A stretch of DNA of 64,000 nt from an uncultured Algibacter sp. (lineage in GTDB: Bacteria; Bacteroidota; Bacteroidia; Flavobacteriales; Flavobacteriaceae). Below, piece by piece: positions 52,941 to 62,312 of the stretch. The stretch's first letter is position 1. The number at the start of each line of letters is the position of its first letter. The notes under the pieces were generated by a model that ran no database searches, was not told the DNA's origin, and saw only the letters and a program-made list of their open reading frames with translations. The position numbers and the translations under genes were made by a program. The DNA is taken from assembly GCF_947490405.1 (NCBI RefSeq), contig NZ_CANLGU010000002.1, forward strand, positions 496,001-560,000. The letters are read 5' to 3'.

Positions 52941-54185
52941 ATGTTTAAATTTTTATTTGACAGAGATACATGGCAAGAAGTTTTTGATAGCTTTAGTAAA
53001 AACAAACTAAGGTCTATCTTAACTATGGTAGGTGTTTGGTGGGGTATTTTATTGCTTATAGGACTTTTAGGTTCTGCGCGTGGGTTAGAAAATTCATTTA
53101 ATCGTTTATTCGGAAGTTTTGCTACTAATAGTGTATTTGTTTGGGGGCAAAGTACAAGCAAACCATTTAAAGGCTTTCAAGAAGGCAGGCAAGTATCCTT
53201 ATCATTAACCGATGCAAAAAAAGTTGAAGAAAACGTTGAAGGTATTGAATTTTTGGTACCAAGAAATCAAAATCAAGCGAGTGTAGTCAGAAATTTTCTG
53301 TCTGGTAATTTTGGAATCAATGGAGATTACCCTTTGCTTGACCAAGTGCAAAAGAAAAAACTCATTCACGGACGTTTTATTAATCAAAATGATATTGATG
53401 ACAATAAAAAGGTAGTTGTTATTTCTGAAGACGCTTATAAACAACTTTTTGAGAAAGATGAAATGCCTATAGGAGAATATATTGAAATTAATAAAATTAA
53501 CTTTAAAGTTATAGGCATGTTTGAAAATGGGAATGTAAATATGGGCCCTACGTCCGATATGCATATTCCATTTACAACATTTCAGCAAATATATAATCAA
53601 GGCGATCAAATAGGATGGATGATGATTACAGGAAAGCCTGAATACGATATCAAACAAATTGAGGAAGATGCCAAATTACTACTTAAAAACCTAAATAAAA
53701 TTCACCCTAAAGATAAACGAGCATTTGGTAGTTTTAATCTAGGAAAAGAATTTGATAAAGTAACAGGATTTTTAATAGGGATGCAATTTTTAACCTGGTT
53801 TGTAGGTATAGCTACTTTAATTGCAGGCGTTTTTGCTATTGGAAACATTTTATTAATTACAGTAAAAGAGCGCACTAAAGAAATTGGAGTGCGTAGAGCC
53901 TTAGGAGCAACACCATTTGAAATTAAAAGACAAATAGTTGTTGAAGCGGTTTTTTTAACCATAGTGGCAGGACTATTTGGAATTATAACTGGAGGTTGGA
54001 TTTTAATTGGGCTAGACGCTGCATTTGGGCAAGGTGATGATGCCACAATAGTGAACGCATCCGTGTCAATAGGCGTTGTATTTATTGCTCTAGTTATCCT
54101 AGTTATTTTAGGAACTTTAATAGGGTTAATACCAGCATTTAAAGCCACTAGTGTAAAACCAATAGAAGCATTAAGAGAAGAATAA
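52941..54185 (+). CDS. MacB/FtsX-family ABC permease (second of two)
   Basis: A 414-residue permease with the same plan as the gene before it: one N-terminal helix (NKLRSILTMVGVWWGILLLIGLLG), a periplasmic domain (about 50-270) and three C-terminal helices with GNILLITVKERTKEIGVRRALGA, ending PAFKATSVKPIEALREE. It differs widely from the first permease in the periplasmic domain. Together with the shared ATPase and the next two genes it makes a complete envelope-spanning exporter. It is 12 bases from the membrane-fusion gene. Confidence 0.92.
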   Translation: MFKFLFDRDTWQEVFDSFSKNKLRSILTMVGVWWGILLLIGLLGSARGLENSFNRLFGSFATNSVFVWGQSTSKPFKGFQEGRQVSLSLTDAKKVEENVEGIEFLVPRNQNQASVVRNFLSGNFGINGDYPLLDQVQKKKLIHGRFINQNDIDDNKKVVVISEDAYKQLFEKDEMPIGEYIEINKINFKVIGMFENGNVNMGPTSDMHIPFTTFQQIYNQGDQIGWMMITGKPEYDIKQIEEDAKLLLKNLNKIHPKDKRAFGSFNLGKEFDKVTGFLIGMQFLTWFVGIATLIAGVFAIGNILLITVKERTKEIGVRRALGATPFEIKRQIVVEAVFLTIVAGLFGIITGGWILIGLDAAFGQGDDATIVNASVSIGVVFIALVILVILGTLIGLIPAFKATSVKPIEALREE

Positions 54186-54197
54186 ACAATCAAAAAA

Positions 54198-55313
54198 ATG
54201 AACAAAACAGTAAAAATTATTTTAGTATTAGTTGCTATCATAGCACTAGCATTTGTTTTAAAGTATTTTAAAGATGCTAATTCAAAAGATGTGGTTGATT
54301 ATAAAGTGGAAGAGCCTTTTTATACGTCAATAAACACCAAGGCTGTAGCAACAGGAAAATTAAATCCTGAAGAAGAGATTGAATTAAAACCTCAAATTTC
54401 AGGTATTGTAGATAAAATACTTGTTGAAGAAGGTGATAAAGTAAAAAAAGGAGACTTAATTGCTACCATTCGAGTGGTGCCAAATGAGCAAAATTTAGTC
54501 GCTTCAAAAGGAAGGATATCTACTTCCAAGTTGTCTTACGATAACGCTAAAGTGTTATATGATAGAAATAAAAGTCTATTTGAAAAAGGCGTAATATCTC
54601 AACAAGATTTTGAAAACAGTGAGCTGTCTTTTAATCAAGCAAAAGAATCTTTAGCCCAAGCTCAAAATGATTATCAAATTATTAAGCGAGGTTCTATTTC
54701 TGGAGGAAGTTCAGCAAACACAAATATTATAGCTCAAATACCTGGTACTATCTTAGAAATTCCTGTTCGTGAGGGTGATCAAGTTATACAAAGTAACAAC
54801 TTTAATGCAGGTACAACTATTGCCACTATTGCTGATATGAGTTTAATGATTTTTGAAGGAAAGCTTGATGAAGCTGAAGTAGGTAAAGTTCAAGAAGGTA
54901 AAGATATAAAAGTGCTGTTAGGTGCCATTAATGATAAAGAGTTTCCAGCTAAATTAACTTTTGTTGCTCCAAAGGGAATAGAAGAAAATGGTGCTGTACA
55001 GTTTACAATAAAAGCTGATGTAACTATTGATTCACTTACAAATATTAGAGCAGGCTACAGTGCTAATGCAGAAATAGATATTGAAGCTAAGGATAGTGTT
55101 TTGTCCATTAGAGAAGCTCTATTACAGTATAATAGAATTACCGAAAAACCTTTTGTTGAAATAGAACAAGAAGATGGGAAATTTAAAAAGGAAAATGTTG
55201 AGTTAGGTTTATCCGATGGTATTAACGTTGAAATAACAGAAGGTGTTAAAGAAGGCGACAAAATTAAAGTTTGGAATAAAGCATCAAAAGATAACGAAGA
55301 TGATGAAGACTAA
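54198..55313 (+). CDS. Periplasmic membrane-fusion adaptor (MacA/HlyD type)
   Basis: A 371-residue adaptor that joins the inner-membrane exporter to an outer-membrane channel. One N-terminal anchor (about 5-22) is followed by a lipoyl-like half (LKPQISGIVDKILVEEGDKVKKGDLI), a coiled-coil hairpin (about 95-155), the second lipoyl half (IIAQIPGTILEIPVREGDQVI) and a beta-barrel domain (about 205-300), ending in an acidic tail. The layout matches MacA. It overlaps the outer-membrane channel gene slightly, consistent with one operon. Confidence 0.92.
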   Translation: MNKTVKIILVLVAIIALAFVLKYFKDANSKDVVDYKVEEPFYTSINTKAVATGKLNPEEEIELKPQISGIVDKILVEEGDKVKKGDLIATIRVVPNEQNLVASKGRISTSKLSYDNAKVLYDRNKSLFEKGVISQQDFENSELSFNQAKESLAQAQNDYQIIKRGSISGGSSANTNIIAQIPGTILEIPVREGDQVIQSNNFNAGTTIATIADMSLMIFEGKLDEAEVGKVQEGKDIKVLLGAINDKEFPAKLTFVAPKGIEENGAVQFTIKADVTIDSLTNIRAGYSANAEIDIEAKDSVLSIREALLQYNRITEKPFVEIEQEDGKFKKENVELGLSDGINVEITEGVKEGDKIKVWNKASKDNEDDED

Positions 55314-56757
55314 TATGAAATTAACGAGCTTATATATGGTCCTTTTTTGTTCGATGTTGTCTTTTTCACAACAAAAAAAATGGACGCTTCTAGAATGTGT
55401 TAATTATGCATTAGAGAATAACATTTCTATACAACAAAGTGAATTAGATGTTCAGCTAAGTGAATTAAACAGAAAAGATGCTATTGGTAATTTTCTACCT
55501 ACGGTAAATGCCTCGGGGAATCACTCGTGGAACATAGGTTTAAACCAAAATATCACAACAGGTTTACTAGAGAACTTAACAACTCAGTTTACTTCTTTAG
55601 GTGTGTCATCTAATGTTACAATTTATAATGGTTTAAGAAATATGAATCAGTTGCATCGCTCTAATCTTGAAATATTGGCAAGTCAATACCGCCTTTCAGA
55701 TATGAAAGATGATATTTCACTTTTAATAGCAAATTCATTTCTTCAAATTTTATTTAATAAAGAGCAGCTTAAAATTCAAAAAGCACAGTATGAAATTACT
55801 AATCAAGATTTGAAGCGAACAGAAGAGCTAGTTGAAGCTGGTGTTTTGCCTAAAGGAGATGCTTTAGAGTTAATAGCCACTTTGTCTTCCCAAGAGCAAC
55901 AAATAGTTAATACTGAAAACACATTATTATTATCTAAAATAAGTTTAGCACAAACATTGCGTATTGACGATTATCAAAATTTTGATACTATGGATGTTGA
56001 ATATGATGTACCGTTAACTACGATTTTGGAGGAGTCTCCAAAAGCCGTTGTAGAAAAAGCAAAAGAAAGACGGTACGATTTAAGAATAGCAGATGCTAAT
56101 GTAAAGCTTGCAGAGTACGATTTAAAATTAGCTAAAGGTAATTTGCAGCCTTCTTTAAGTGGGTTTTACCGTTATAATACAAGAGCATCTTACAGTGATA
56201 GAGTTTTAGGTGTAGAAAGAACACCAGATGGAACTAATACTGCAATCGGTTTTGTTGAAGTAACAGGACAGACTGTATTATCACCAAATTTTACTACAGA
56301 CAGAATTATTGCAGGTCCAGACGATATATTAAGTCAGTTTAGTTTAAACGATGGACATAATTTTGGAGTTAGTTTAAACATTCCTATTTTAAATGGATTT
56401 TCAGCGAAAAACAATGTGCAGCGAAATATTGTTAATTTGGAGCGAACTAAAAATCAATACGACCAAACTCAGTTAGATTTAGAGACAGAAGTTTACCAAG
56501 CTATGAATGATGCTAGGGGAGCTTTAACAGCTTATGAAGCGGCATTAAAAACAGAAGAAGCTAGAAGAGAAGCTTTTAATTACGCGAAAGAACGTTATAA
56601 TATTGGGTTGTCTAATTCTTTTGATTTTAGTCAATCTCAAGCACGTTATGAGCAGTCTCAGAGCGAGGTGGTAAGAACAAAATACGATTATATTTTTAAG
56701 TTGAAAGTGTTGGAGTTTTACTTCGGAATTCCTATAACTGACTTAAGACAAAATTAA
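55303..56757 (+). CDS. TolC-family outer-membrane channel
   Basis: A 484-residue TolC-like protein. A signal peptide ends near MLSFSQQ, followed by WTLLECVNYALENNISIQQ, the family opening. Two TolC repeats with long helices are visible (about 60-235 and 290-480), with NVPILNGFSAKNNVQRN-like phrases and the terminal KVLEFYFGIPI. ATG 55303 overlaps the adaptor stop; ATG 55300 or 55315 (MKLTSLYMVLF) are equally usable and only change the signal length. It completes the exporter encoded by the four genes before it. Confidence 0.92.
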   Translation: MKTNMKLTSLYMVLFCSMLSFSQQKKWTLLECVNYALENNISIQQSELDVQLSELNRKDAIGNFLPTVNASGNHSWNIGLNQNITTGLLENLTTQFTSLGVSSNVTIYNGLRNMNQLHRSNLEILASQYRLSDMKDDISLLIANSFLQILFNKEQLKIQKAQYEITNQDLKRTEELVEAGVLPKGDALELIATLSSQEQQIVNTENTLLLSKISLAQTLRIDDYQNFDTMDVEYDVPLTTILEESPKAVVEKAKERRYDLRIADANVKLAEYDLKLAKGNLQPSLSGFYRYNTRASYSDRVLGVERTPDGTNTAIGFVEVTGQTVLSPNFTTDRIIAGPDDILSQFSLNDGHNFGVSLNIPILNGFSAKNNVQRNIVNLERTKNQYDQTQLDLETEVYQAMNDARGALTAYEAALKTEEARREAFNYAKERYNIGLSNSFDFSQSQARYEQSQSEVVRTKYDYIFKLKVLEFYFGIPITDLRQN

Positions 56758-56830
56758 CTGTATTGTTCTAATCTTTGGTTTTAATAAGAAAGTTTAAGAC
56801 TTTTACACAGATAATTTTTAACCAAACATA

Positions 56831-57505
56831 TTGGCATATATTTTAAGCTTAGAGACAGCAACTACGAATTGTTCAGTTTCTCTTTCAAAAGATGGTAAAA
56901 CGATTGTTTTGAAAGAAGATAATGATAAAAGTTATTCGCATGCCGAAAGGCTTCATGTTTATATAAATGAAGTTTTAAAAGAGGCAAACCTATCTTCAAG
57001 TAATATAGATGCCATTGCGGTTAGTAAAGGCCCTGGTTCTTACACCGGTTTGCGTATTGGAGTTTCTGCTGCTAAAGGTTTATGTTTTGCATTAGATAAA
57101 CCATTGATATCTATTCCAACTTTAGATGTTCTAGCACATCAAGTTAAAGTTAATGATGGTGTTATTGTCTCAATGCTTGATGCTAGGCGTATGGAAGTAT
57201 ATTCAGCTGTTTACGATTCAGATTATAAGCAATTACGTAATACTGAAGCACAAATTTTAGATGAAAAGTCATTTGAGGATTATTTGCAGAAAGGAAAAGT
57301 TTATTTTGTTGGTAATGGTGTTGAAAAAAGCAAAACACTAATTAATCATCAAAATGCTGTTTTTATAGAAGCAAAGTTACCTTCTGCAAATGAAATGAGT
57401 TTGTTAGCTTATAATAAATATAAAATAAGCGACATCGAAGATGTCGCTTATTTTGAACCTTATTATTTAAAAGACTTTGTGGCTTTAAAACCTAAGGCAA
57501 AATAA
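56831..57505 (+). CDS. tsaB: tRNA threonylcarbamoyladenosine synthesis protein TsaB
   Basis: A 224-residue ASKHA-fold protein that works with TsaD and TsaE to make t6A37 in tRNAs reading ANN codons. Family marks are ILSLETATTNCSVSL at the start, SYSHAERLH and VSKGPGSYTGLRIGVSAAKG. The start is a TTG at 56831 (AYILSLETAT); no upstream ATG is available. The gene stands alone after the TolC gene. Near its 3' end the coding sequence contains a perfect 15-bp inverted repeat (57422-57454) that encodes KISDIEDVAYF-like residues, which is unusual for a coding region. Confidence 0.94.
   Translation: MAYILSLETATTNCSVSLSKDGKTIVLKEDNDKSYSHAERLHVYINEVLKEANLSSSNIDAIAVSKGPGSYTGLRIGVSAAKGLCFALDKPLISIPTLDVLAHQVKVNDGVIVSMLDARRMEVYSAVYDSDYKQLRNTEAQILDEKSFEDYLQKGKVYFVGNGVEKSKTLINHQNAVFIEAKLPSANEMSLLAYNKYKISDIEDVAYFEPYYLKDFVALKPKAK
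57422..57454. other. Perfect 15-bp inverted repeat inside tsaB
   Basis: AAAATAAGCGACATC (57422-57436) and GATGTCGCTTATTTT (57440-57454) are exact reverse complements with a three-base GAA loop. The stem has A4 on one side and T4 on the other, so it looks like a bidirectional terminator, yet it lies about 50 bases before the tsaB stop codon. Confidence 0.9.
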
Positions 57506-57523
57506 ATCCTAAAACGTACTATT

Positions 57524-57563
57524 AAAAAAAGCCCCATCAATTTTAAAAATATTGATGAGGCTA
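57524..57563 (-). terminator. Terminator of the mscS gene (minus strand)
   Basis: GCCCCATCAA (57531-57540) pairs with TTGATGAGGC (57552-57561) with one bulge, flanked on its left by seven A, which is a T-run on the minus strand. Confidence 0.8.
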
Positions 57564-57585
57564 AATATTTATGTAAAAAAGGATG

Positions 57586-58416
57586 TTAACCTTCTTTGTG
57601 TATTTCTACGCTGTGTGGGTAAGGTATTTCAATACCAGCAGCATCAAGTGCTATTTTGCATTTTTCAATAGTGCCAAAGTAAACATCCCAATAATCAGCA
57701 ACTGTTGAGTAAGGTCTTACAGCAAAGTTAACCGAACTATCTGCTAACTCTGATACATTTACAGAAGGAGCAGGATCTTTTAAAACCTGAGGATTGTCTG
57801 TTAAAACTTTCATTAAAACATCTTTTGTTTGTTTAATATCGGCGTCATAACTAACGCCAATAGTTAAATCTACACGTAGTTTCCCTTCAGTAGAATAATT
57901 TGTGATATTACCATTAGAAAGAGCCCCGTTGGGTATAATAATTTCTTTGTTAGTTGGAGAAACTATTTTAGTTGTAAAGATCTCAATTTCTTTAACTACA
58001 CCTAATTCTCCTTGAGCCTCAATTAAGTCGCCAATTTTAATAGGTTTAAAAATCATTAATAAAACACCTCCAGCAAAATTACCAAGAGAGCCTTGTAAGG
58101 CCATACCAATAGCAAGACCAGCAGCAGCTAAAATTGCAGCAAATGATGTGGTTTCAACCCCTAAATTTGCAAGTATAGATAAGATTAATAGTATTTTTAA
58201 AATCCACCCTACTAAATTCAATAAAAACTTTTGTAAGCTTTCATCATAATTCTTTTTAGACATTACTTTTTCTAATCCTTTGGTTAGTTTTCTAATAATC
58301 CAAGAACCAACAATCCAAATTATAATTGCACCAATTACCTTTAGTCCGTAATTTGAAATAAATTCTATCCCCATATCAATCCATTTTTGAGGATTAGTGT
58401 TTTCTAAGTTTTCCAT
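57586..58416 (-). CDS. Small-conductance mechanosensitive channel (MscS family)
   Basis: A 276-residue channel that opens under membrane tension to release solutes. Three membrane segments are visible (about 22-42, 60-85 and 88-118). The pore helix carries the typical small-residue pattern AAILAAAGLAIGMALQGSLGNFAGG. The cytoplasmic beta domain (GELGVVKEIEIFTTKIVSPTN) and the C-terminal domain ending IEIPYPHSVEIHKEG follow. The length matches the E. coli MscS type. It is a single-gene unit on the minus strand with its own terminator. Confidence 0.94.
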   Translation of the reverse strand: MENLENTNPQKWIDMGIEFISNYGLKVIGAIIIWIVGSWIIRKLTKGLEKVMSKKNYDESLQKFLLNLVGWILKILLILSILANLGVETTSFAAILAAAGLAIGMALQGSLGNFAGGVLLMIFKPIKIGDLIEAQGELGVVKEIEIFTTKIVSPTNKEIIIPNGALSNGNITNYSTEGKLRVDLTIGVSYDADIKQTKDVLMKVLTDNPQVLKDPAPSVNVSELADSSVNFAVRPYSTVADYWDVYFGTIEKCKIALDAAGIEIPYPHSVEIHKEG

Positions 58417-58491
58417 ACATTTTAGTTTTTAGTAAATACGAAGTTAAAAACTATACTTAAGTTTTTAACTGTTTATATGATTAATTAATTT

Positions 58492-58845
58492 TTAAATAAA
58501 GCAAAAAAGTAGAGCAATTATTGCAGGAACTCCTTGTACTAAAAATAACTTTATTTGCTTTGTGGAGTAAGACCCGTAAATACCTGCAATAGTCACACAA
58601 ATTAAAAAGAAAATGGCGATTTTTTTATCATCAATAATTATTGAGAATACTAAACCAGCAGCTAGAAAGCCATTGTAAAGACCCTGGTTAGCGGCCAAAA
58701 CCTTTGTTTCTTCTGCAAATTTCTTTGATTTTAATCCAAACGTTTTAATTCCTTTTTTTGTTGTCCATAAAAACATCTCTAAAATCATAAAGTAAAAATG
58801 CTCTAAGGCAACAAATGCTATTAAAGAGATTGCAAGTAAACTCAT
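58492..58845 (-). CDS. DUF1304 family small membrane protein
   Basis: A 117-residue protein with four membrane segments that matches DUF1304. It contains the family block [19 protein letters not shown] near the start, [16 protein letters not shown] in the middle and [18 protein letters not shown] near the end. No function is established for the family. Its start codon overlaps the stop codon of the YyaL-like gene as ATGA, so the two are translationally coupled. Confidence 0.85.
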   Translation of the reverse strand: MSLLAISLIAFVALEHFYFMILEMFLWTTKKGIKTFGLKSKKFAEETKVLAANQGLYNGFLAAGLVFSIIIDDKKIAIFFLICVTIAGIYGSYSTKQIKLFLVQGVPAIIALLFCFI

Positions 58846-60947
58846 TTTTTTAAAAATTTAATCGCCTTATTAACTTCTGAAACAGGAAGCTTGCAAGCTT
58901 TGTTTACACACACGTAAATAAACGTATTGTCTGGGTTGTATCTGTTTTCGAGCAGTGGCATATTGTTTTCTGATGTACTTCCAGCAATAAGCTTGTTAGG
59001 AATATAATTTTGATTTAGTTGTTTTATTTTTTCTTTTGCATCTTTTCCAACAATTGCAACTTCATAGTAAGGTTTTGCATAATTTAGCATTAAATTAAAC
59101 CAATTAGAGTATCCAGATGGATATTCTTGCATTTCTGGTTTAACATTGTTAAGCATCGTCATCGCTGTTTTACCGAAGTGTTCATTATCATAATAATGTG
59201 ATAATTTAAATAGGTTTTTAGCCATGATTGAATTACTAGATGGAATCACATTATCTCGATACTCAATACTTCTTGATACTAATGAAGCATCTTCATTTGA
59301 GGTAAAAAAGAACATGTTACTAGACTCATCAAAAAAATGATCGAATGTGTAGTTAGCTAAATCTTGGCTAATTTTCAACCATTTTTCATTCAAAGTATTT
59401 TCATAAAGCGCAATAAAAGCGTCTATTGTGGTTGCATAATCTTCTAAATAACCATTAATACTACTCGTACCATTTTTGTAATTATGATTTAGTCCACCAT
59501 CTTTTCTTAATTGATTATCTACAATGAAATTGGCATTCTTTTTAGCTGAAGCCAGATAATCTTCATTATTAAATACTCGATAAGCATCAATATAACCTTT
59601 GAGCATAATAGCATTCCATGAGGTAAGGGTCTTGTCATCTAGCCTTGGCTTAGCTCTTTTGTTGCGTTCTTTTAAAAGGATGGTTTTCCATTGATTTTTT
59701 TTATCTTCTAATGAAGCTCTAGAAAGTTTGTGTTTTTCTATGATTTTAGTATCATCATCTTTTCTTATGAGGACATAATTATCATGTTCCCAAAAACCAT
59801 AGTCATTAACGTTATAGTAGTCTGAAAACAATTTAAAATCTTCTTGTAAGAGCGTTTTTAGCTCGTCTTTATTCCAAACGTAAAAAGCACCTTCTTCTAA
59901 TTCTCCCTCTTTAGTATTACTATCTGCATCTAATGACGAGTAAAAAGCACCATCACTAGTAGTCATATTGTATTTAATATAATTTAAAGTTTCTACAACA
60001 GTATTTTTATATAATTCGTTTTTAGAAATAAGGTAAGCATCTGAATATAGGCTTACTAATTGTCCATTATCATAAAGCATTTTTTCGAAGTGAGGGACAT
60101 GCCATTTTTTATCAACAGAATATCTTGAAAATCCACCACCAATCTGATCAAAAACACCACCATAAGCCATTTGTTTGAGTGTTAGATTAACAAAGTTTAA
60201 TAATTCATGATCGTTATTTTGATAGGCATACCTTAATAGGAAATGGTAATTATTTGGCATCATAAACTTTGGAGCTCTATCCATACCACCAAGTTTATTA
60301 TCAAATTGTTTTGACCAATTTTTAATAGCATCTTTAATAAAGGGCGTTTTAAAAACAGGCTCATCCGTATTTAATTGAACAACATCTAATGATTTGATAC
60401 CTTCCTCTAATTTATCAGCATATTCTTGAAGTCGTTCAGGGTTCTCACTGTATAATTTGGAGATTTGCTCTAAAGCATCCATCCATTGTTCCTTTTTGAA
60501 ATAAGTACCTCCCCAAACGGGTCTTCCGTCTGGTAAAGTAATAACGTTTAAAGGCCAGCCACCACTACCTGTCATTAACTGTACCGCATTCATATATACT
60601 TGATCTACATCAGGTCGTTCTTCTCTATCAACTTTTATATTGATAAAGTTTTTATTCATTACTTGAGCTACAAGGCTATCTTCAAAACTTTCATGTTCCA
60701 TAACATGACACCAATGGCAAGCAGCATAACCGACACTAATAAGTATTAATTTACTTTCAGTTTTTGCTTTTTCTAAGGTAGTGTCGTTCCATGGATTCCA
60801 ATCAACCGGATTGTGTGCATGTTGTAAAAGATAAGGGCTAGTTTCATTTACAAGCGCATTGGTATATTTGTGTTTTGTGGCTTCTGAATTTTCACCTTTA
60901 CAGCCAATAATTAGAATGGAAATAACGAGTAGAGATAGATACTTCAT
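58842..60947 (-). CDS. YyaL/DUF255 thioredoxin-domain protein, lipoprotein form
   Basis: A 701-residue protein. A short lipoprotein signal, [16 protein letters not shown] (Cys16), precedes the DUF255 thioredoxin-like domain ([37 protein letters not shown], with CHWC at 77-80). The rest is an (alpha/alpha)6-barrel-like region related to N-acylglucosamine epimerases ([33 protein letters not shown]). YyaL-family proteins are usually described as cytoplasmic, so export as a lipoprotein is notable. The reaction is unknown. A minus-strand -7 match (TAACTTTG at 60959-60952) lies almost on the start codon, so the message may be leaderless. Confidence 0.88.
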   Translation of the reverse strand: MKYLSLLVISILIIGCKGENSEATKHKYTNALVNETSPYLLQHAHNPVDWNPWNDTTLEKAKTESKLILISVGYAACHWCHVMEHESFEDSLVAQVMNKNFINIKVDREERPDVDQVYMNAVQLMTGSGGWPLNVITLPDGRPVWGGTYFKKEQWMDALEQISKLYSENPERLQEYADKLEEGIKSLDVVQLNTDEPVFKTPFIKDAIKNWSKQFDNKLGGMDRAPKFMMPNNYHFLLRYAYQNNDHELLNFVNLTLKQMAYGGVFDQIGGGFSRYSVDKKWHVPHFEKMLYDNGQLVSLYSDAYLISKNELYKNTVVETLNYIKYNMTTSDGAFYSSLDADSNTKEGELEEGAFYVWNKDELKTLLQEDFKLFSDYYNVNDYGFWEHDNYVLIRKDDDTKIIEKHKLSRASLEDKKNQWKTILLKERNKRAKPRLDDKTLTSWNAIMLKGYIDAYRVFNNEDYLASAKKNANFIVDNQLRKDGGLNHNYKNGTSSINGYLEDYATTIDAFIALYENTLNEKWLKISQDLANYTFDHFFDESSNMFFFTSNEDASLVSRSIEYRDNVIPSSNSIMAKNLFKLSHYYDNEHFGKTAMTMLNNVKPEMQEYPSGYSNWFNLMLNYAKPYYEVAIVGKDAKEKIKQLNQNYIPNKLIAGSTSENNMPLLENRYNPDNTFIYVCVNKACKLPVSEVNKAIKFLKK

Positions 60948-60974
60948 TTATCAAAGTTAGCGAATTTTAAGCAT

Positions 60975-61005
60975 AAAAAAAGCGCTCTATTGAAGAACGC
61001 TTTTT
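60975..61005 (-). terminator. Terminator of the dodecin gene (minus strand)
   Basis: AAAAAAAGCGCTCT pairs with AGAACGCTTTTT, with one mismatch. On the minus strand the A-run becomes a T-run just after dodecin. Confidence 0.8.
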
Positions 61006-61025
61006 GTTTGATTTTGAAGTGAAAA

Positions 61026-61226
61026 TTATTTTACTTCAAATGTGATTTTTACGTTTACTCGAAAGTCAATAACTTCTCCATTATCTACGCTAGCACTTTG
61101 GTCTTGTACATATACAGATCGGATATTTTTTATGCTTTTTGAAGCTTCTTTTACGGCTTTCTTTGTAGCGTCTTCCCAACTTTTTTCTGAGTTTGCTAAA
61201 ATTTCAATTACTTTTAAAACTGCCAT
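61026..61226 (-). CDS. Dodecin family flavin-binding protein
   Basis: A 66-residue dodecin, a small protein that forms hollow 12-mers and stores or buffers flavin. Family marks are VIEILANSEKSWEDATKKAV and the strand-rich end NGEVIDFRVNVKITFEV. The Trp that stacks on flavin in archaeal and mycobacterial dodecins is not seen at the usual place after the helix (IKNIRSVYVQDQ); a Tyr lies close by. Flavin binding may differ from the best-known members. It stands as a single gene with its own terminator. Confidence 0.9.
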   Translation of the reverse strand: MAVLKVIEILANSEKSWEDATKKAVKEASKSIKNIRSVYVQDQSASVDNGEVIDFRVNVKITFEVK

Positions 61227-61321
61227 GATTTTTATGTTTTTAGATTAATATTCAGTAACTACTCCTCGTTTTTGAAGGTAGCATTTTTTTGACACTTAAA
61301 AATATAAAAAGTCACAGGTGT

Positions 61322-62227
61322 CTAGCCGTTTATAGCTTCAACAGTTTCAACTTTTCCAGGAAGCATTTCTTTGAGCATGTTTTCAATACCACTCTTTAAA
61401 GTATACGTAGATGATGGACAACCACTACATGCACCTTGTAGCAAAACACTAACATTTTTATCATTAGAGTCGTAAGAAATGAATTGAATATTCCCACCAT
61501 CACTGGCTACAGCAGGTTTAACGTATTCTTCTAGAATATTTACAATTTCTTTTGATGTATCATCTAATGCCTCAAAATTACTATCTTTTTGAGCTGAAGT
61601 TTTTTGCAGTGTTTCCGCAGCTTCTGGAGAAACAATATCCTTGTCAGTTTCAATATATTTTTTAATATACTCTCTAATTTCTACAGTGATTTCTTGCCAT
61701 TCTGTAATATCATATTTTGTGATAGAAACGTAGTTTTCATCTATAAATACACTTTTTACAAACGGAAAGTGAAAAAGTTCTGTTGCTAATGGCGAATATT
61801 TAGCATCTTCTATGGATGTGAATTCGTATAAAGCAGTAACCAATTTTTTATTAGCAACAAACTTCATAACTGATGGGTTAGGTGTACTTTCAGCATAAAC
61901 AGTTACAGGAACTTTTTTTTGTGCTTCAGCAGTATCTTCAACAACAATTCCTCCATCATTTAAATACGCCTCTATTTGTTCTGCAACTTCATCTTGTACA
62001 TCTTTCCACTCAACAATATTGTAACGTTCTACTGCAATAAAATTTCCAGAAATATATACTTTCTTTACAAACGGTAAGTAGAACAATTGTTGAGCTATAG
62101 GAGATGATTTTGCTTCATCAATATTATTAAACTCAAAACTCTGATGTTTCGTGATAAATTGATTTACCTCGAATTTTATTATAGAATTATTAGATGTTTC
62201 TTGCACAGAAACCTTGAAAGTGTTCAT
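61322..62227 (-). CDS. NifU-like Fe-S scaffold/carrier with two Nfu_N domains
   Basis: A 301-residue Fe-S cluster protein. The C-terminal NifU domain has the CxxC pair at 267 and 270 (LLQGACSGCPSSTYTLKSG) that binds the cluster between two monomers. Ahead of it are two Nfu_N domains: the second (about 110-195, ESTPNPSVMKFVANKKL) is canonical, and the first (about 1-95) is a diverged copy with matching phrases (SPIAQQLFYLPFVKKVYI against SPLATELFHFPFVKSVFI). The duplication is internal to one gene. The protein would pass clusters to client proteins, including the Fe-S proteins in this window. Confidence 0.93.
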   Translation of the reverse strand: MNTFKVSVQETSNNSIIKFEVNQFITKHQSFEFNNIDEAKSSPIAQQLFYLPFVKKVYISGNFIAVERYNIVEWKDVQDEVAEQIEAYLNDGGIVVEDTAEAQKKVPVTVYAESTPNPSVMKFVANKKLVTALYEFTSIEDAKYSPLATELFHFPFVKSVFIDENYVSITKYDITEWQEITVEIREYIKKYIETDKDIVSPEAAETLQKTSAQKDSNFEALDDTSKEIVNILEEYVKPAVASDGGNIQFISYDSNDKNVSVLLQGACSGCPSSTYTLKSGIENMLKEMLPGKVETVEAING

Positions 62228-62243
62228 TTTAGCTAATTTTTTA

Positions 62244-62251
62244 CAAAAATA
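62244..62251 (-). promoter_or_regulatory. Bacteroidota-type -7 element of the NifU-like gene
   Basis: On the minus strand TATTTTTG (62251-62244) matches TAnnTTTG exactly, 16 bases before the start codon. No clear -33 TTG is seen. Confidence 0.5.
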
Positions 62252-62312
62252 CTAAAAGAAAACTTTAGATATCCATATATTTGAGTATTGTTGGTTTTTT
62301 GAAATACACCTT

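Noticed and set aside
53205-54241. Long minus-strand open frames opposite the second permease gene
   Set aside because: They are antisense to well-conserved MacB sequence and lack family resemblance.
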